Source: Muscardinus avellanarius
Lineage: Eukaryota; Chordata; Mammalia; Rodentia; Gliridae
Assembly: GCA_963383645.1 (NCBI GenBank)
Contig: OY726563.1
Span: 38,655,831-38,719,830 of the forward strand
Direction: 5' to 3'
Length of the DNA: 64,000 nucleotides
Positions 11,702-21,359 of this stretch are shown piece after piece. The stretch's first letter is position 1, and each line of letters begins with the position of its first letter. A program made the translations under genes and the position numbers. The notes below the pieces were generated by a model that made no database searches, had not been told where the DNA came from, and was given only the letters and a program-made list of their open reading frames with translations.

Positions 11702-11714
11702 AAACATTGACATT

Positions 11715-11955
11715 TTTTATAGTAAAGATAAGTTATTCTATAGAATGTCCTATATTTATGTCATTGTTTCTGTTTAATTTGATCCAGATTAAGCACCAGT
11801 GCCAAAATTTCCATACAGGCAATGCCATGTCCTTCCTGGAACTTCTTCCCTCAGGAAACAAATAATGTGAGTTTGATTATTGGTTAAGGTGGTGCCTGCC
11901 AGATCTTTCCATTATAAAAAGTAATTACTAAATGGTCTGTGAATTGATACATTTC
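11715..11955. other. Unassigned sequence
   Basis: No repeat family or convincing coding frame recognised. Confidence 0.4.
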
Positions 11956-12150
11956 TTTTTCTCCCCTTTTTTGTGGTACTGAGGATTGAACCCAGGGTTA
12001 TTCTATCTCCGAGCTACACTCCCAGCCCTATTTTTCTTTTATTTTGAAACAGGGACTCACTATGTTGCCGAGGCTGGCTGCGAACCTATGATCTTCCTGT
12101 CTCAGCCTCCCAAGCACTGGAATTATAAACTTGTGCCACCATGCTGGGCT
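11956..12150 (-). mobile_element. B1-dID SINE
   Basis: GTGGTACTGAGGATTGAACC starts the reversed ID half and the B1 half ends CCACCATGCTGGGCT. GATACATTTC (11946-11955) and GATACATCTC (12151-12160) look like the target duplication. Confidence 0.92.
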
Positions 12151-12160
12151 GATACATCTC

Positions 12161-12490
12161 AACCTTAAAATCCACATTGGAAATCTCTGGATCATTTTCT
12201 TCCTCAAATCCTGATCACTGAGATTTGTTGTTTTGCTGTAAAACGACATTCCCACACTTAAGACTCAAGCAGAGCTCCTTCCCTTACAGAGGTGAGGTAC
12301 AGCAGCTATTAGAGGGAAAGAATACAGATACATGATACAGAATGATGCCTGCTTCTGTACTGAACTTGTTAAGACTGTTTTCTTATCATTAGTTCCTAAA
12401 CAATAGAATATAGCAACCATTTGCATGGCATGTGCATTGTCAGAGTTTTAAGTCATCAAGAGATGATTTAAAGTATATGGGAAGATGTGG
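12161..12490. other. Apparently unique sequence
   Basis: No repeat match or ORF of note. Located between two same-strand SINEs. Confidence 0.4.
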
Positions 12491-12500
12491 TAAATTCTAT

Positions 12501-12717
12501 TTTGTTTTACGGTACTGGGGATGAAACCCAGGGACATTTTACCTCTGAGCTACACTCCAGCTCTATTTTTTTATTCTTCATTTTGGAACAAGGTCTGGCC
12601 AAGTTGAAGAGGGCCTCACTAAGCACCTGAGGCTGGCTGTGAACCTGCGATTCTACTGTCTCAGCCTCCCAAGTACTGGGATTACAAGTGTGCGCCACCA
12701 TGCACAGCTGATGTGCA
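12501..12717 (-). mobile_element. B1-dID SINE
   Basis: Reverse-oriented unit with ACGGTACTGGGGATGAAACC and TACTGGGATTACAAGTGTGC. A perfect 10-base duplication TAAATTCTAT lies at 12491-12500 and 12718-12727. Confidence 0.94.
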
Positions 12718-13009
12718 TAAATTCTATGCAAATGTATGCCACTTAAAATAAGGTACTTGCACATCAGTAGATGTTTTGTATCCACAGAGGGTCCTGGAAC
12801 CAATTCCCTTGCTGATTCCAAGGGATGATGATTTATCTATAAGCAAGTTTTCTTTCACAGAGCAAAAACTACAGACATAGGCATTGCTATGCTTGGGGGT
12901 TCTCAAAGTGGTCTTCCATGGGCATGGGAGTCTTGCACAGCTCCTGCTGGCTTTGAACTAGACAGATGTGGTCTGGAGCCTGCCCTTCTGCCTAAATAGG
13001 GCCCAGCAT

Positions 13010-13147
13010 TCATCTCTCTGACCTTGGTGACTTCCTCTATAAAAGGGAAACAACAAGACCCTGCTCACATTTGTAACCTCTGATGGATGGGGTCTATGCA
13101 ACTTCCGCGGTAATCTAGAGGTGCTCAGCAAGTATTTGTTACTTTTT
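13010..13147 (+). mobile_element. MIR SINE
   Basis: Follows the MIR layout: TCTGACCTTGGTGACTTCCT, TATAAAAGGGAAACAA, and a final GGTGCTCAGCAAGTATTTGT. MIR is an ancient tRNA-derived mammalian SINE; this copy is 5'-truncated and diverged. Confidence 0.75.
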
Positions 13148-13189
13148 TCCCCTTTATCCAATAAGCCTTGCCAAGATGAGAAGTATGGA

Positions 13190-13285
13190 GCTTGGAATGG
13201 TGGCACATACCTATAATCCCAGTATTTGTGAGACTAGGGTGGAGCTCAGCTAGAAAGTCCCTAGGTTCAATCCCCATTACCAAAG
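13190..13285 (+). mobile_element. Internally deleted B1-dID SINE
   Basis: A B1 start (GGTGGCACATACCTATAATC) passes directly, near 13240, into the end of the ID half (GGAGCTCAGCTAGAAAGTCC ... TTCAATCCCCATTACC). The whole middle, including the linker, is missing. Confidence 0.75.
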
Positions 13286-13550
13286 GTGGGGAGGGAAGAG
13301 AAGGGAAGGGACAGAAGTATGCAGTTTCCTTAATGGGGAACTAACAGGAGCAAAAATCTTGAGATTTGGATAGAAAATTTCAATTTTCCCCTCTGAGTCA
13401 TTAAAAACTTTCCAATTTGTCTTTTACAATTTTGTGGTACTGGGAATTGAACCCAGGGACATTCTACCTCTGAGCTACACCCCCACAACTTTTTTGGAAA
13501 CAGGATCTTGCCAAGTTAGCATGTGTTGCTGGCTTTGAACCTGCAAGCTG

Positions 13551-13677
13551 CTTCTCCTCCTCCTCCTCCTCCTCCTCCTCCTCCTCCTCCTCCTCCTCCT
13601 CCTCCTCCTCCTCTTCTTCTTCTTCTTCTTCTTCTTCTTCTTCTTCTTCTTCTTCTTCTTCTTCTTCTTCTTCTTCT
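13551..13677. repeat. (TCC)n(TTC)n pure pyrimidine tract
   Basis: 127 bases without a purine on the + strand, first mainly TCC then TTC. It directly adjoins the inner SINE and may be the expanded tail of that SINE (GAA/GGA repeats in the SINE's sense). Confidence 0.97.
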
Positions 13678-13858
13678 GTGGTACTGGGGTTCCTGGAAGC
13701 CCTTCTACTTCCGGGCTACACTCCCAGACCTATATAACATTTTTATTTGGAAACAGTGTCTCCTAAGCCAGCACGTGCAGCTGGCTTCGAACCTGCGTGA
13801 TCCTCCTGTCTCTGCCTCCCAAGCGTGGGGATTACAAGCGTGCGCCACCACGCCCGGC
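13678..13858 (-). mobile_element. Young-subfamily B1-dID SINE, nested
   Basis: GTGGTACTGGGGTTCCTGGA start and GTGGGGATTACAAGCGTGCG end mark the CpG-rich subfamily. It splits the older SINE at 13432-13945. Confidence 0.92.
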
Positions 13859-14074
13859 CTCACTAAGTTTCTGAGGCTGGTCTTGAACCTTCAATCCTCC
13901 TCCCAAGTACTGGGATTACAGGTGTGTAATTCCTGCCCGACTGTTTTGTGTTTTATATATTCTTGTTGTATAGGTTGCTGAATGTTGTCATTGTTAAGCT
14001 AAAAGTGAGTGGCAGTTTATTATAGAGAAGTTCTTTTCTGGTTTACAGAAAAGGTATTGGGTCATTTATCCTTT

Positions 14075-14145
14075 ACTTACTAGCAATGAGGCTCTGAGTA
14101 AGTCAATGATATTTCTAAGTTTGTTTCCTCATTTGTAAAATATAG
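14075..14145 (+). mobile_element. MIR core fragment
   Basis: CTTACTAGCAATGAGGCTCTGAGTAAGTC followed by TTTCCTCATTTGTAAAATAT matches the MIR core order (acttactagctgtgtgacc, then cctcatctgtaaaat). Confidence 0.72.
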
Positions 14146-14218
14146 GCTGATCTCCCTATCCAAAATACTTGGGACCAGAAGTACTTGGGACTTTGGCTTT
14201 TTTAAATTGTGGAATATT

Positions 14219-14535
14219 TGGAGCTTGGTGTAGTGGCACACACTTGTAATCTCAGTATTTGGGCGGTTGAGACAGGAGAATTGCTTCATCAATTTAGTGA
14301 GACTCAGCAACCTAGCAAGACCTTGTTTTAATATAAAAAATGTGAGGAGCCTCCTCAATTTAGGTCCTATTTCCAAACAAAAAATAAGGCTAGGGGTGTA
14401 GCTTGGAGGTAGAATGCCCATGAGTTAAATTCCCAGTACCACAAAAATGAATAAATATAAATAAATAAAAATAGAGCTGAGGTTGTGGCTCAAAGGTAGT
14501 GTGTCCCTGGATTAATTCTTCAGTATTATACACAA
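14219..14535 (+). mobile_element. B1-dID-dID SINE
   Basis: Full B1-dID unit to about 14443, an AAAT-type spacer, then a second ID-like half (GCTGAGGTTGTGGCTCAAAG ... TTCAGTATTA). Imperfect flanks TTGTGGAATATTT (before) and TTGTGAAACATTT (after) resemble one target duplication around the whole. Confidence 0.75.
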
Positions 14536-14581
14536 AAAGTTGTGAAACATTTTCATATATCTATTGAAATATCTTGGGGAT

Positions 14582-14787
14582 AAGCCAGGCGTGGTGGTGC
14601 ATTTGGGAGGCGGAGACCTAAGGATCACGGTTCTTGGACAGCCGCAGCTACTTAGAAAGGCCTTTCGCAACTCAGTGAGACCCTGTTTCAAAAATAAAAA
14701 AGGACTGAAAATAGGGCTGGGGTATAGCTTGGAGGTACAATGACCCTGAGTTCCACCCTCAGTACAGAAAAAAAAAAAAAAGAAAAA
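14582..14787 (+). mobile_element. B1-dID SINE
   Basis: Starts AAGCCAGGCGTGGTGGTGCA. A perfect 16-base duplication GAAATATCTTGGGGAT lies at 14566-14581 and 14788-14803. The B1 half has a short deletion after GTGCATTTGGGAGG. Confidence 0.95.
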
Positions 14788-14894
14788 GAAATATCTTGGG
14801 GATGGAATTCAAGTCTAAACACAAAACTCATTGATGTTTCATGTATACCTTATGCAGGCAACTTTATGCAATATTTTGATTGCACCAGCATTTT

Positions 14895-15101
14895 TTTTGG
14901 TGGTACTGGGGGTAGAACCCAGAGGCTTTCTACCTCTGGGCTATACTCCCAGCCCTATTTTATATATCTTGTTTGGAAACAGGGTCTCACTAAGTTGCTG
15001 AGAGCCTCACTAAGTAGCTGAGGCTGGCTTCGAACCTGTGCGATCCTCCTGTCTCAGCCTCCCAAACGCGGGGATTACAAGTATGAGCCACCATGCCTGG
15101 C
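14895..15101 (-). mobile_element. B1-dID SINE
   Basis: Perfect 15-base duplication TTGCACCAGCATTTT at 14880-14894 and 15102-15116. Long exact duplications here and at 14582 suggest fairly recent insertions. Confidence 0.95.
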
Positions 15102-15281
15102 TTGCACCAGCATTTTGACTGCAACTCATTACATGACATCAGATTTGAAACTTTCATGTCAGCGTGCAAAAGTTGCATATTTGGAGTCATTTGGGATTTT
15201 GGAATTTTGGATTAGGGAAGCTCAAGCTGTACTGATGAGATGATCTTAGCTACTTCATTTAGGTTGTGAAAGGTTAATCAT

Positions 15282-15480
15282 AAAGCCAAGCATATGGCAC
15301 ATTCCTGGAATCCCAGTATTTGGTAGGCTGAGACAAGAGGATTGCAGACAGGAGGATAGCAGGTTCAAGACGAGCCTCAGAAACCTAGCAAGACTCTCTT
15401 TCCAAATAAAAAATAAATAGGGCTGGGGGTATAGCTTAGAGGTAGAATTCTCTGGGTTAAGTCCCACTACCAAGGGAAAA
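15282..15480 (+). mobile_element. B1-dID SINE
   Basis: AAGCCAAGCATATGGCACAT start, GGCTGGGGGTATAGCTTAGA in the ID half, CACTACCAAGGGAAAA end. Confidence 0.9.
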
Positions 15481-15521
15481 AGTGTTAATTATATGTCACT
15501 TCTATTATCTCTATTGTTGGA

Positions 15522-15522
<1 letters not shown>

Positions 15523-15580
<58 letters not shown>

Positions 15581-15637
15581 CCTCCCTCCCTCCCTCCCTC
15601 CCTCCCTCCCTCCCTCCCTCCCTCTCTCTTTCTCTCT
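15523..15637. repeat. (TC)n(CCCT)n pure pyrimidine tract
   Basis: 115 purine-free bases: a TC run to about 15576, a CCCT run to about 15622, then mixed TC. In the adjoining SINE's sense it is its GA/GGGA tail. Confidence 0.97.
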
Positions 15638-15830
15638 GGTACAGGGGACTGAACCCAGAGGCATTCTACCCCTGAGCTGCACTCCCGGACCTATTTTATT
15701 ATTTTATTTTATATTGAAACAGGGTATTGCAAGTGAGGCTCTCACTGCATTGCTGAGGCTGCCTTACAATCTTCTTGTCTCAGTCTCCCAAGTAATGAAA
15801 TTATAGGCATATGTCACCACGCCTGGCTTG
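15638..15830 (-). mobile_element. B1-dID SINE
   Basis: GGTACAGGGGACTGAACCCA begins the reversed ID half and CACCACGCCTGGCTT ends the B1 half. It directly abuts the pyrimidine tract. Confidence 0.9.
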
Positions 15831-16570
15831 TTTTCTCTTTAAGCAAACTAAAGTTGCATCTGTTTGGCTGATGCAGAATTGGCATAGACCAGAGTTGGAA
15901 TTTCCATTCACTGGCTGCTCTTAAGGTTTCCTGAGCAGGAAGGGGCATCTTGTCAGGTCTCGGCCCTGTAGGAATGTCAGAGTCTTTAGGTTAGATGAAA
16001 TTACATCATCCACACACAAGGAAGACTGAAATTGAAACAGTTTGGGTGACTTTCTTTGCTATATAGTCTTACATATTTGCCTTGTATGGCCACAGACCAT
16101 CCTGCCAGCTGGCCACCCATGTTATTGAACTGGATGCACAGCTATGGTCTGAAATTTTAAAAGCAGGACCCAGCACCTTTTGCATGAAACCCAAAGATAG
16201 AACCTTCTTTCCCAAAATAGATTCATGTTCTAGCTTTCTCAACTGCCAATCATAATACACAATTTATAGTTAAAATTTTAATTTCTCAGCAACTGTGTCT
16301 AAGGGTCTCTGGGGCTTTCCTAAAACTCAGTGACAAAAAGTGACAGTCGGAGAGCAGCCTACTCAGGTCTGTCATCTTTATTTAATGTCATCCCTTGGTA
16401 AAACTGCATGAAGTTAGAGTATTTGGGGCCAGGGAATGTTCTTTTTCAGGGGTTTATTCATTAAGTTTTCATTTCAGACACAGTGGCTCCCTAGGTGCTG
16501 GCACTGGAAGGGACAGGAAATGAAATCTATTGTTTTTATTTATTCTTCTCTGCTAAAATCTGACTTCACA
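15831..16570. other. Apparently unique sequence
   Basis: About 740 bases without a recognised repeat. A 63-codon open frame on the - strand (16069-16260) shows no family motif. Confidence 0.45.
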
Positions 16571-16675
16571 GTTTGGGCATGGTAGCACACACTTGTAATC
16601 CCAGAACTTGGGAGGCTGAGACGGGAGGATCGCATGCTTGAAGACAGCATCAGCACTTAGTGAGACCCTATTATA
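16571..16675 (+). mobile_element. B1 half, left arm of an inverted pair
   Basis: GGGCATGGTAGCACACACTT and CCCAGAACTTGGGAGGCTGA identify the B1 half; it ends in the linker at AGTGAGACCCTATTATA. Confidence 0.85.
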
Positions 16676-16797
16676 TATTTTTATTTTTATAAAGGGCCTC
16701 TTTAAGTTATTGTGTGATGCTAGCTTCAACCCTGTGATCCTCCTGTCTCAGCCTCCCAAGTACTGGAATTACAGGCGTGCAAAATCATGCTTAGCTT
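16676..16797 (-). mobile_element. B1 half, right arm of an inverted pair
   Basis: Reversed linker and B1 half (GATCCTCCTGTCTCAGCCTC, TACTGGAATTACAGGCGTGC). It follows the + strand copy with no spacer, so a transcript could fold into a hairpin of about 100 base pairs. Confidence 0.85.
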
Positions 16798-16864
16798 AAA
16801 GCTGCAACTTTAAACTCTTGTGCTTCTCCTTTCCTTTCCCTCTCTTTTTACCTCTCCCTCTCCC

Positions 16865-17410
16865 TATCCTTCTCTTGCCCTTGTACTATAGGGTGACACA
16901 TCACTAAGGCCCTTACCATATGCAGACCTTTACTCTTGGGTGTCAGCTTCCATAACCACGAGAAACAAACTTCTATTCATATAACTTACCTGGCCTGTGG
17001 TATTCTATTATAGTAGCAGAAAACAGATGAAGACAAGGGTCTTTACAAATGTAATCAAGTTAAGATGAGGTCATGCTTTATTAGAGTGGGTCCTAGATCC
17101 AATAATTGGTATCTTTATAAGGTGAGGGAGATTTTAATTCACCCATTCACATACAGAAGGAAGACAGTCACATAAAGATAGGCAGAAACTGGAATGATGC
17201 AGACACATTATGAGGAATGGTATAGATTTCTGGCAACTACCAAAAGCCAGAAGAGCCAAGGAAAGTATCCCCTAGAGACTTCAAAGAGACTTCAAAGGGA
17301 GCGTGGCCCAAGCAATGTATTGATTTAAGACTTCTGGCTTCCAGAACCTTAGAAAATCAATCTCTGTTGTAAACCACTCAGTTGTGGTGATGGCAGCTTT
17401 AGGAACCTTA
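16865..17410 (+). mobile_element. MaLR/MLT-type LTR remnants (two adjoining ends)
   Basis: 16865-17035 ends with the LTR terminus AACTTACCTGGCCTGTGGTATTC and TAGTAGCAGAAAACAGATGA. 17036-17410 is a separate MLT1-like block (TTAAGATGAGGTCATGC, ATCTTTATAAGG, GACTTCTGGCTTCCAGAACC). Exact subfamilies not assigned. Confidence 0.65.
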
Positions 17411-17706
17411 TACACCCACTAAAGAAACTCTTACTCCACCTTCGATGGAAATCAAGCTGGTGTCTAGATTCTTACCAATCCCAGTTCCTCTTCCCATACA
17501 GGTGACTAGACAATATCATATTATCCAGCTGCCCATCATCTGGCAGGGCATGTAACTAGTACTTGGCCTTGGATTGTGAGCAAATTTGTTCTGACAATTT
17601 TGTGGCTAAATTAAAGGCAATCTACAGATTAAATATAATCCTTATTAAAGTCCCAATAGTCTTATTTTCAGAAATGAAAAAAATCCACCCTGAAATTCAC
17701 ATGGAA

Positions 17707-17756
<50 letters not shown>

Positions 17757-17761
17757 ACACT
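17707..17761. repeat. (CA)n microsatellite in L1
   Basis: About 25 CA units with one AA interruption, expanded within the L1 coding remnant after GGAACCA. Confidence 0.97.
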
Positions 17762-17907
17762 ATTCTGAACCTGATCCTGAAGAGCCCAAACAATCTTGAG
17801 CAGGAAGGACAAGACTGGAGGCATTACATCATTCAATCTCACTTCAAAACATATTATGAAGCACTTGTAATCAAAACAGTATGGTACTGGTATAAGACAG
17901 ACTCATT

Positions 17908-18122
17908 ATCTGGGCATGGTGGCAAACACTTGTAATCCCAGTTCTTGGGAGGCTGAAGCAGGAGGATTGCCTGTTCAAGGTCATCTTCAGCAACATAGTG
18001 AGTCCCTCAGCAACTTAAGTTTCCAAATAAAAAATAAAATGGGGCTGGAGGTGTAGCTCAGAAGTAGAATGAGTTTAATCTCCCAGTAAAAATCTCCAAA
18101 ACAAACGAACAAAACAAACAAA
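17908..18122 (+). mobile_element. B1-dID SINE nested in L1
   Basis: TGGGCATGGTGGCAAACACT to AATCTCCCAGTAAAAATC with an A/C-rich tail. It cuts the L1 after ATAAGACAGACTCATT. Confidence 0.9.
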
Positions 18123-18585
18123 AATATGCATACATAGGCACACAAGAAAGAACAACAACAACAACAAAAAAGCACAAAGCAAAATCAAACCAAACTCATT
18201 GGCAAATGAAATAGGATAGGAAGCCCAGAAGTAAACCCACTCATTTATGGTTAATTGATTTTTGACAAAGGTGTCAAGAACATATTATGGGAAAAAATAA
18301 TCTCTTCAATACATGGTTGTGGGAAAACTACACACTGAAAAATGAAATTGGACCCTCTCTCACATCATATTCAAAACAGATTATAGACTTAAACAAAAGA
18401 CCTCAAACTAGAAAGCTACTATGAAGAAAACAGTGAAAAAGCAACATGACACAATATTGTTCTGGGAAAGGATTTTTTTGGCAATGACCTCGACAGCACA
18501 GTGAACAAAAGCAAAAATAGACACATGGGATTGCATCGAATTAAAAAGCTTCTTCATAGCAAAAGAAGCAGTCAACAAGGCCATA

Positions 18586-18770
18586 TGGTGCACAACTGCA
18601 ATCTCAGTACTTGGGAGGCTGAGAGAGCAGGAAAGCAGGATGAAGGCAAGTCTTAGAAGTTCAGGAAGCCCCTCTGAAACTTAGCATGACACTTTTTTCA
18701 AAGCAAAAAATAAAAAAATGCTGAGGGTGTAGCTTGGAGGGGTTAATCCCCAGTGCTCTCTCCCAAATCA
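18586..18770 (+). mobile_element. B1-dID SINE nested in L1, diverged
   Basis: TGCACAACTGCAATCTCAGTACTTGGGAGG and GCTGAGGGTGTAGCTTGGAG; part of the ID half is deleted. Confidence 0.82.
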
Positions 18771-18905
18771 ACAGCATGAAGAGATACCCTACAAAGTGGG
18801 ACATATATTTGAAAACCTTACATCTGGTAAGGAGTTGATATCCAAAACATATAAGGAACACACTTAATAGCAAGAAAAAATAATCCCATTGAAATGGACA
18901 AAGAG

Positions 18906-19076
18906 CATCTATGGTGGTACAAGAGAGGCTGAGACAGGAGACTCACGGGTTCACAGACAGCCTCAGCAACTTAGTGAGATTCTCAATAATTTAGCGAGAC
19001 CCTATTTCCAAATAAAACATAAAATAGGGCTGGGGATGCAGCTCAGAGAAAGAAGGCAGGATTAAATGATAATGGA
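18906..19076 (+). mobile_element. B1-dID SINE, 5' part reduced
   Basis: TGGTGGTACAAGAGAGGCTGAGACAGG joins a shortened B1 start to its core. The ID half GGGCTGGGGATGCAGCTCAG follows and decays by 19070. Confidence 0.8.
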
Positions 19077-20215
19077 TATCCAAGTCTTTCCTTGGAGCAG
19101 AGATCTAGGTCAAGAACATCTGCATTGGACTTCTCAGAGAAAAATCAACTCATCTTTTCTCCTGCCACGATATTTGAAGATTTGTTTATGATCTCAATAC
19201 CTCATCCCCAATATTTTTTGACAGTCAAAACTACATGGTTTACAGAGATATCTGCTGGAATGTCAGGTCTGGAGCTGCAGATAAATGAGACAAATTTTCT
19301 CCTGATCCCAACCCCAACTACCAGGCTGAAGGCCCTTTTACATTCATCGTGCTTTGAACTATTAATTAGTGAAGATAGCCCATATAGTCCATATGGCCCA
19401 TGTCCTCAGTTTTTACTTAAGTACTGTAAGTCATTTCACCCACTCCTGGAGTCCTGTGACTTCAGGCTGCTCCTTCCCAGGATGGAAATTTTAATTTTAA
19501 TATCGCAAGATACTTTAAAGTCTTCACATTTAGATTTAAAGATTTTGAACTTGATGAAATCCAGTATTTTCTGTTGCTTTCAATGCAATTCTTACAGATT
19601 TTAAGAAGATATCTTGATGAATTTCTCATGGCTTTGTCTGAGAATGTCCATTATTTTAAGGACATTATACTAACATATTTGGACATTTAAGAGAATGTTA
19701 GGATTTACTATACTTTTAAGCTTAATTTATTGGATTTATAAGAATTAATTGAGGACTGGGAAGGTTTTATTTGTTAGATAATTAAGGGGCTTAGAAAGTA
19801 AATTGAATTCTTCATTTTATAAGGGCAGTTGAAAATGCATAGGGTTAATTAAATGGGACCAAATACCAGAAAAGATTTCTGTGTAAGTGATTGTTAAACT
19901 TTACTAGATTTACAAATAGAATAATAAAATTTCTAGGTTGAACTTAAAAGCTTTGGAGAAACCAGGTTTGGAATTTGAACTTTGATAAATAAAGCACTCA
20001 TATAAACTCCATCACCTAAGAGCAAAGCATTTTCTGCAAACCATAGTTTCACATTACAGCTTCAAAAACAAAATCAATCAATCAAAAGAACAACTCCCTT
20101 TTTATATCACACAGTAGATAAGCTCAAATATCCTCAATAAAAAAGAACACGAGTTTCAGTGAATATAAAAGATGTAGTATACTTAGATTAGTGATGTTCA
20201 TTAAAAAATTGAATC
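19077..20215. other. Unexplained sequence with a 170-codon open frame
   Basis: An open + frame spans 19092-19604; it has no ATG at its start, and the first ATG is at 19188, leaving 138 residues. The product is rich in Leu, Ser and Phe and shows no domain, signal peptide or cysteine pattern that I recognise. Downstream (19605-20215) is AT-rich with no recognised repeat. Base use is unlike the L1s. It could be a decayed ERV or LTR, a processed pseudogene, or chance. I do not call a gene. Confidence 0.35.
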
Positions 20216-20380
20216 TTACCTGGGTGTGGTGGCATACACCTGTAATCCTAATACTTGGGAGGTAGATATTGGTTCAAGACCAGCCTCAGTGACTTAACTA
20301 GGCCCTATTTCAAAATAAAAATAAAAAGAGCTGGGGGTGTAGCTCAGAGGTAGCACACCCCTGGGTTCAATCCCCAGTAT
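20216..20380 (+). mobile_element. B1-dID SINE
   Basis: TACCTGGGTGTGGTGGCATA start; AGCTGGGGGTGTAGCTCAGA to TTCAATCCCCAGTATC. Its tail has become a CA repeat. Confidence 0.92.

Positions 20381-20425
<45 letters not shown>
20381..20425. repeat. (CA)n microsatellite in a SINE tail
   Basis: About 21 CA units directly after CCCCAGTATCAAA, a common fate of SINE tails. Confidence 0.97.
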
Positions 20426-20427
<2 letters not shown>

Positions 20428-20496
20428 AAATCTTGGGGCTGGAGTTGTGATCACAAGGGTCAAAGGTGAGATTTTGTGGATCTAAAGTGTTTAATA

Positions 20497-20672
20497 CGGT
20501 GGTTCTCAAAGGCTGGTCCATAGACCATCAACAATAGCATCACCCAACTTACTAGAAATGCACATTCTTGGGCCCTACTCCAGACCTACTGTATGGTATT
20601 CTCTAAGGATCCGTGTTTGAACAAGCCCTCCAGCTCTCTCTGATGCACACCACAATTCAAGAATTACCAGCT
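20497..20672 (+). mobile_element. MER5A-like hAT-Charlie MITE
   Basis: CGGTGGTTCTCAAAGGCTGG at the start, TACTAGAAATGCACATTCTTGG, then CAGACCTACTG and AACAAGCCCTCCAG, the order of the non-autonomous DNA transposon MER5A. The terminal inverted repeat at the right end is decayed. Confidence 0.8.
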
Positions 20673-20708
20673 TAACAACTGATTCTTATGATTGGATGCA
20701 TCTGGCAT

Positions 20709-20779
20709 ACTCATTCTCCTTTTGTATCCTGCATGATCCGCATCCTTTACTGGTCTGCCATTTCTGGATTCACAGTTGT
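20709..20779 (+). repeat. Left copy of a diverged ~70-bp direct repeat
   Basis: CTCCTTTTGTATCCTGCATG ... GGTCTGCCATTTCTGGATTC resembles 21237-21307 along its length (roughly three bases in four). Source family unknown. Confidence 0.6.
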
Positions 20780-20882
20780 CAGGCACTGCTGAAAGTGCCA
20801 GATAATCCAGACACAGCTTCTTGAATGCATTGCTCAATTGGAGCTCATCAAATTCAGCACTTTGTTGCTAAAGGCATCTGGG

Positions 20883-20972
20883 AAAATACACCAAGTGCTA
20901 TGTGCCTGTATGTTTATTTGACTTTGAACCTAACTATGATGTATAATTACAATGCACCAAGAAAAGTATACA
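20883..20972 (+). mobile_element. L1 3'UTR terminal fragment
   Basis: ACACCAAGTGCTATGTGCCTG followed by TATGATGTATAATTACAATG, the last 90 bases of an L1 3'UTR (compare 56300-56385). Confidence 0.75.
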
Positions 20973-21359
20973 AAAGAAACCTGAGGACAAATCTGTAAAG
21001 GAGGAGTCTGTAAGACAGCAAAAGGTTGGTGGAAAATACCAAAAGCTGCAGTGTGGGATAAAAGCTGCATATAGTTTACAGCTAACTTGCACATGTTAGA
21101 TTTAAATATTTGACTGCCAGAGTTCTGAAAGAAACCTGAAAATTTCTTTCCTCCAAATTGGTTTAAGTCTTGGCCAGATATGGGGGAAGAAATTTTCTTC
21201 TGTTCATACTGAGTACAGATTGCTGTGTTCAGGATGTACTGATTATCCTTTTGCATCCTGCATGGTCCTCACCTTTCATTGATCTGCTATTTTTGAATCT
21301 ATAGTTAATAAGTCTACCAGCTACCAGCTATGACTTACTTTATGATTATTTCTTCTAAA
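20973..21359. other. Unassigned sequence with right copy of the ~70-bp repeat
   Basis: No repeat family recognised apart from the repeat copy at 21237-21307. A 108-codon open frame on the - strand (20930-21256) has no recognisable motif. Confidence 0.4.

Larger units (their letters stand above)
13432..13945 (-). mobile_element. B1-dID SINE interrupted by a young SINE
   Basis: The reversed ID half and linker lie at 13432-13550. The rest of the B1 half (TCACTAAGTTTCTGAGGCTG ... ACTGGGATTACAGGTGTG) resumes at 13859. Between them are an expanded pyrimidine repeat and a younger SINE. Confidence 0.85.
17575..18905 (+). mobile_element. Decayed L1 ORF2 3' half with two nested SINEs
   Basis: Reads collinearly with ORF2: AATCTACAGATTAAATATAATCC, AAAACAGTATGGTACTGGTA, TTGATTTTTGACAAAGGTG, GGATTGCATCGAATTAAAAAGCTTCTTC, then AATGGACAAAGAGC. 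SINEs interrupt at about 17908-18120 and 18586-18770. No frame stays open. Confidence 0.9.

Noticed and set aside
13523..13981. 152-codon frame with poly-Pro and poly-Leu
   Set aside because: Produced by translation of the TCC/TTC microsatellite and SINE sequence.
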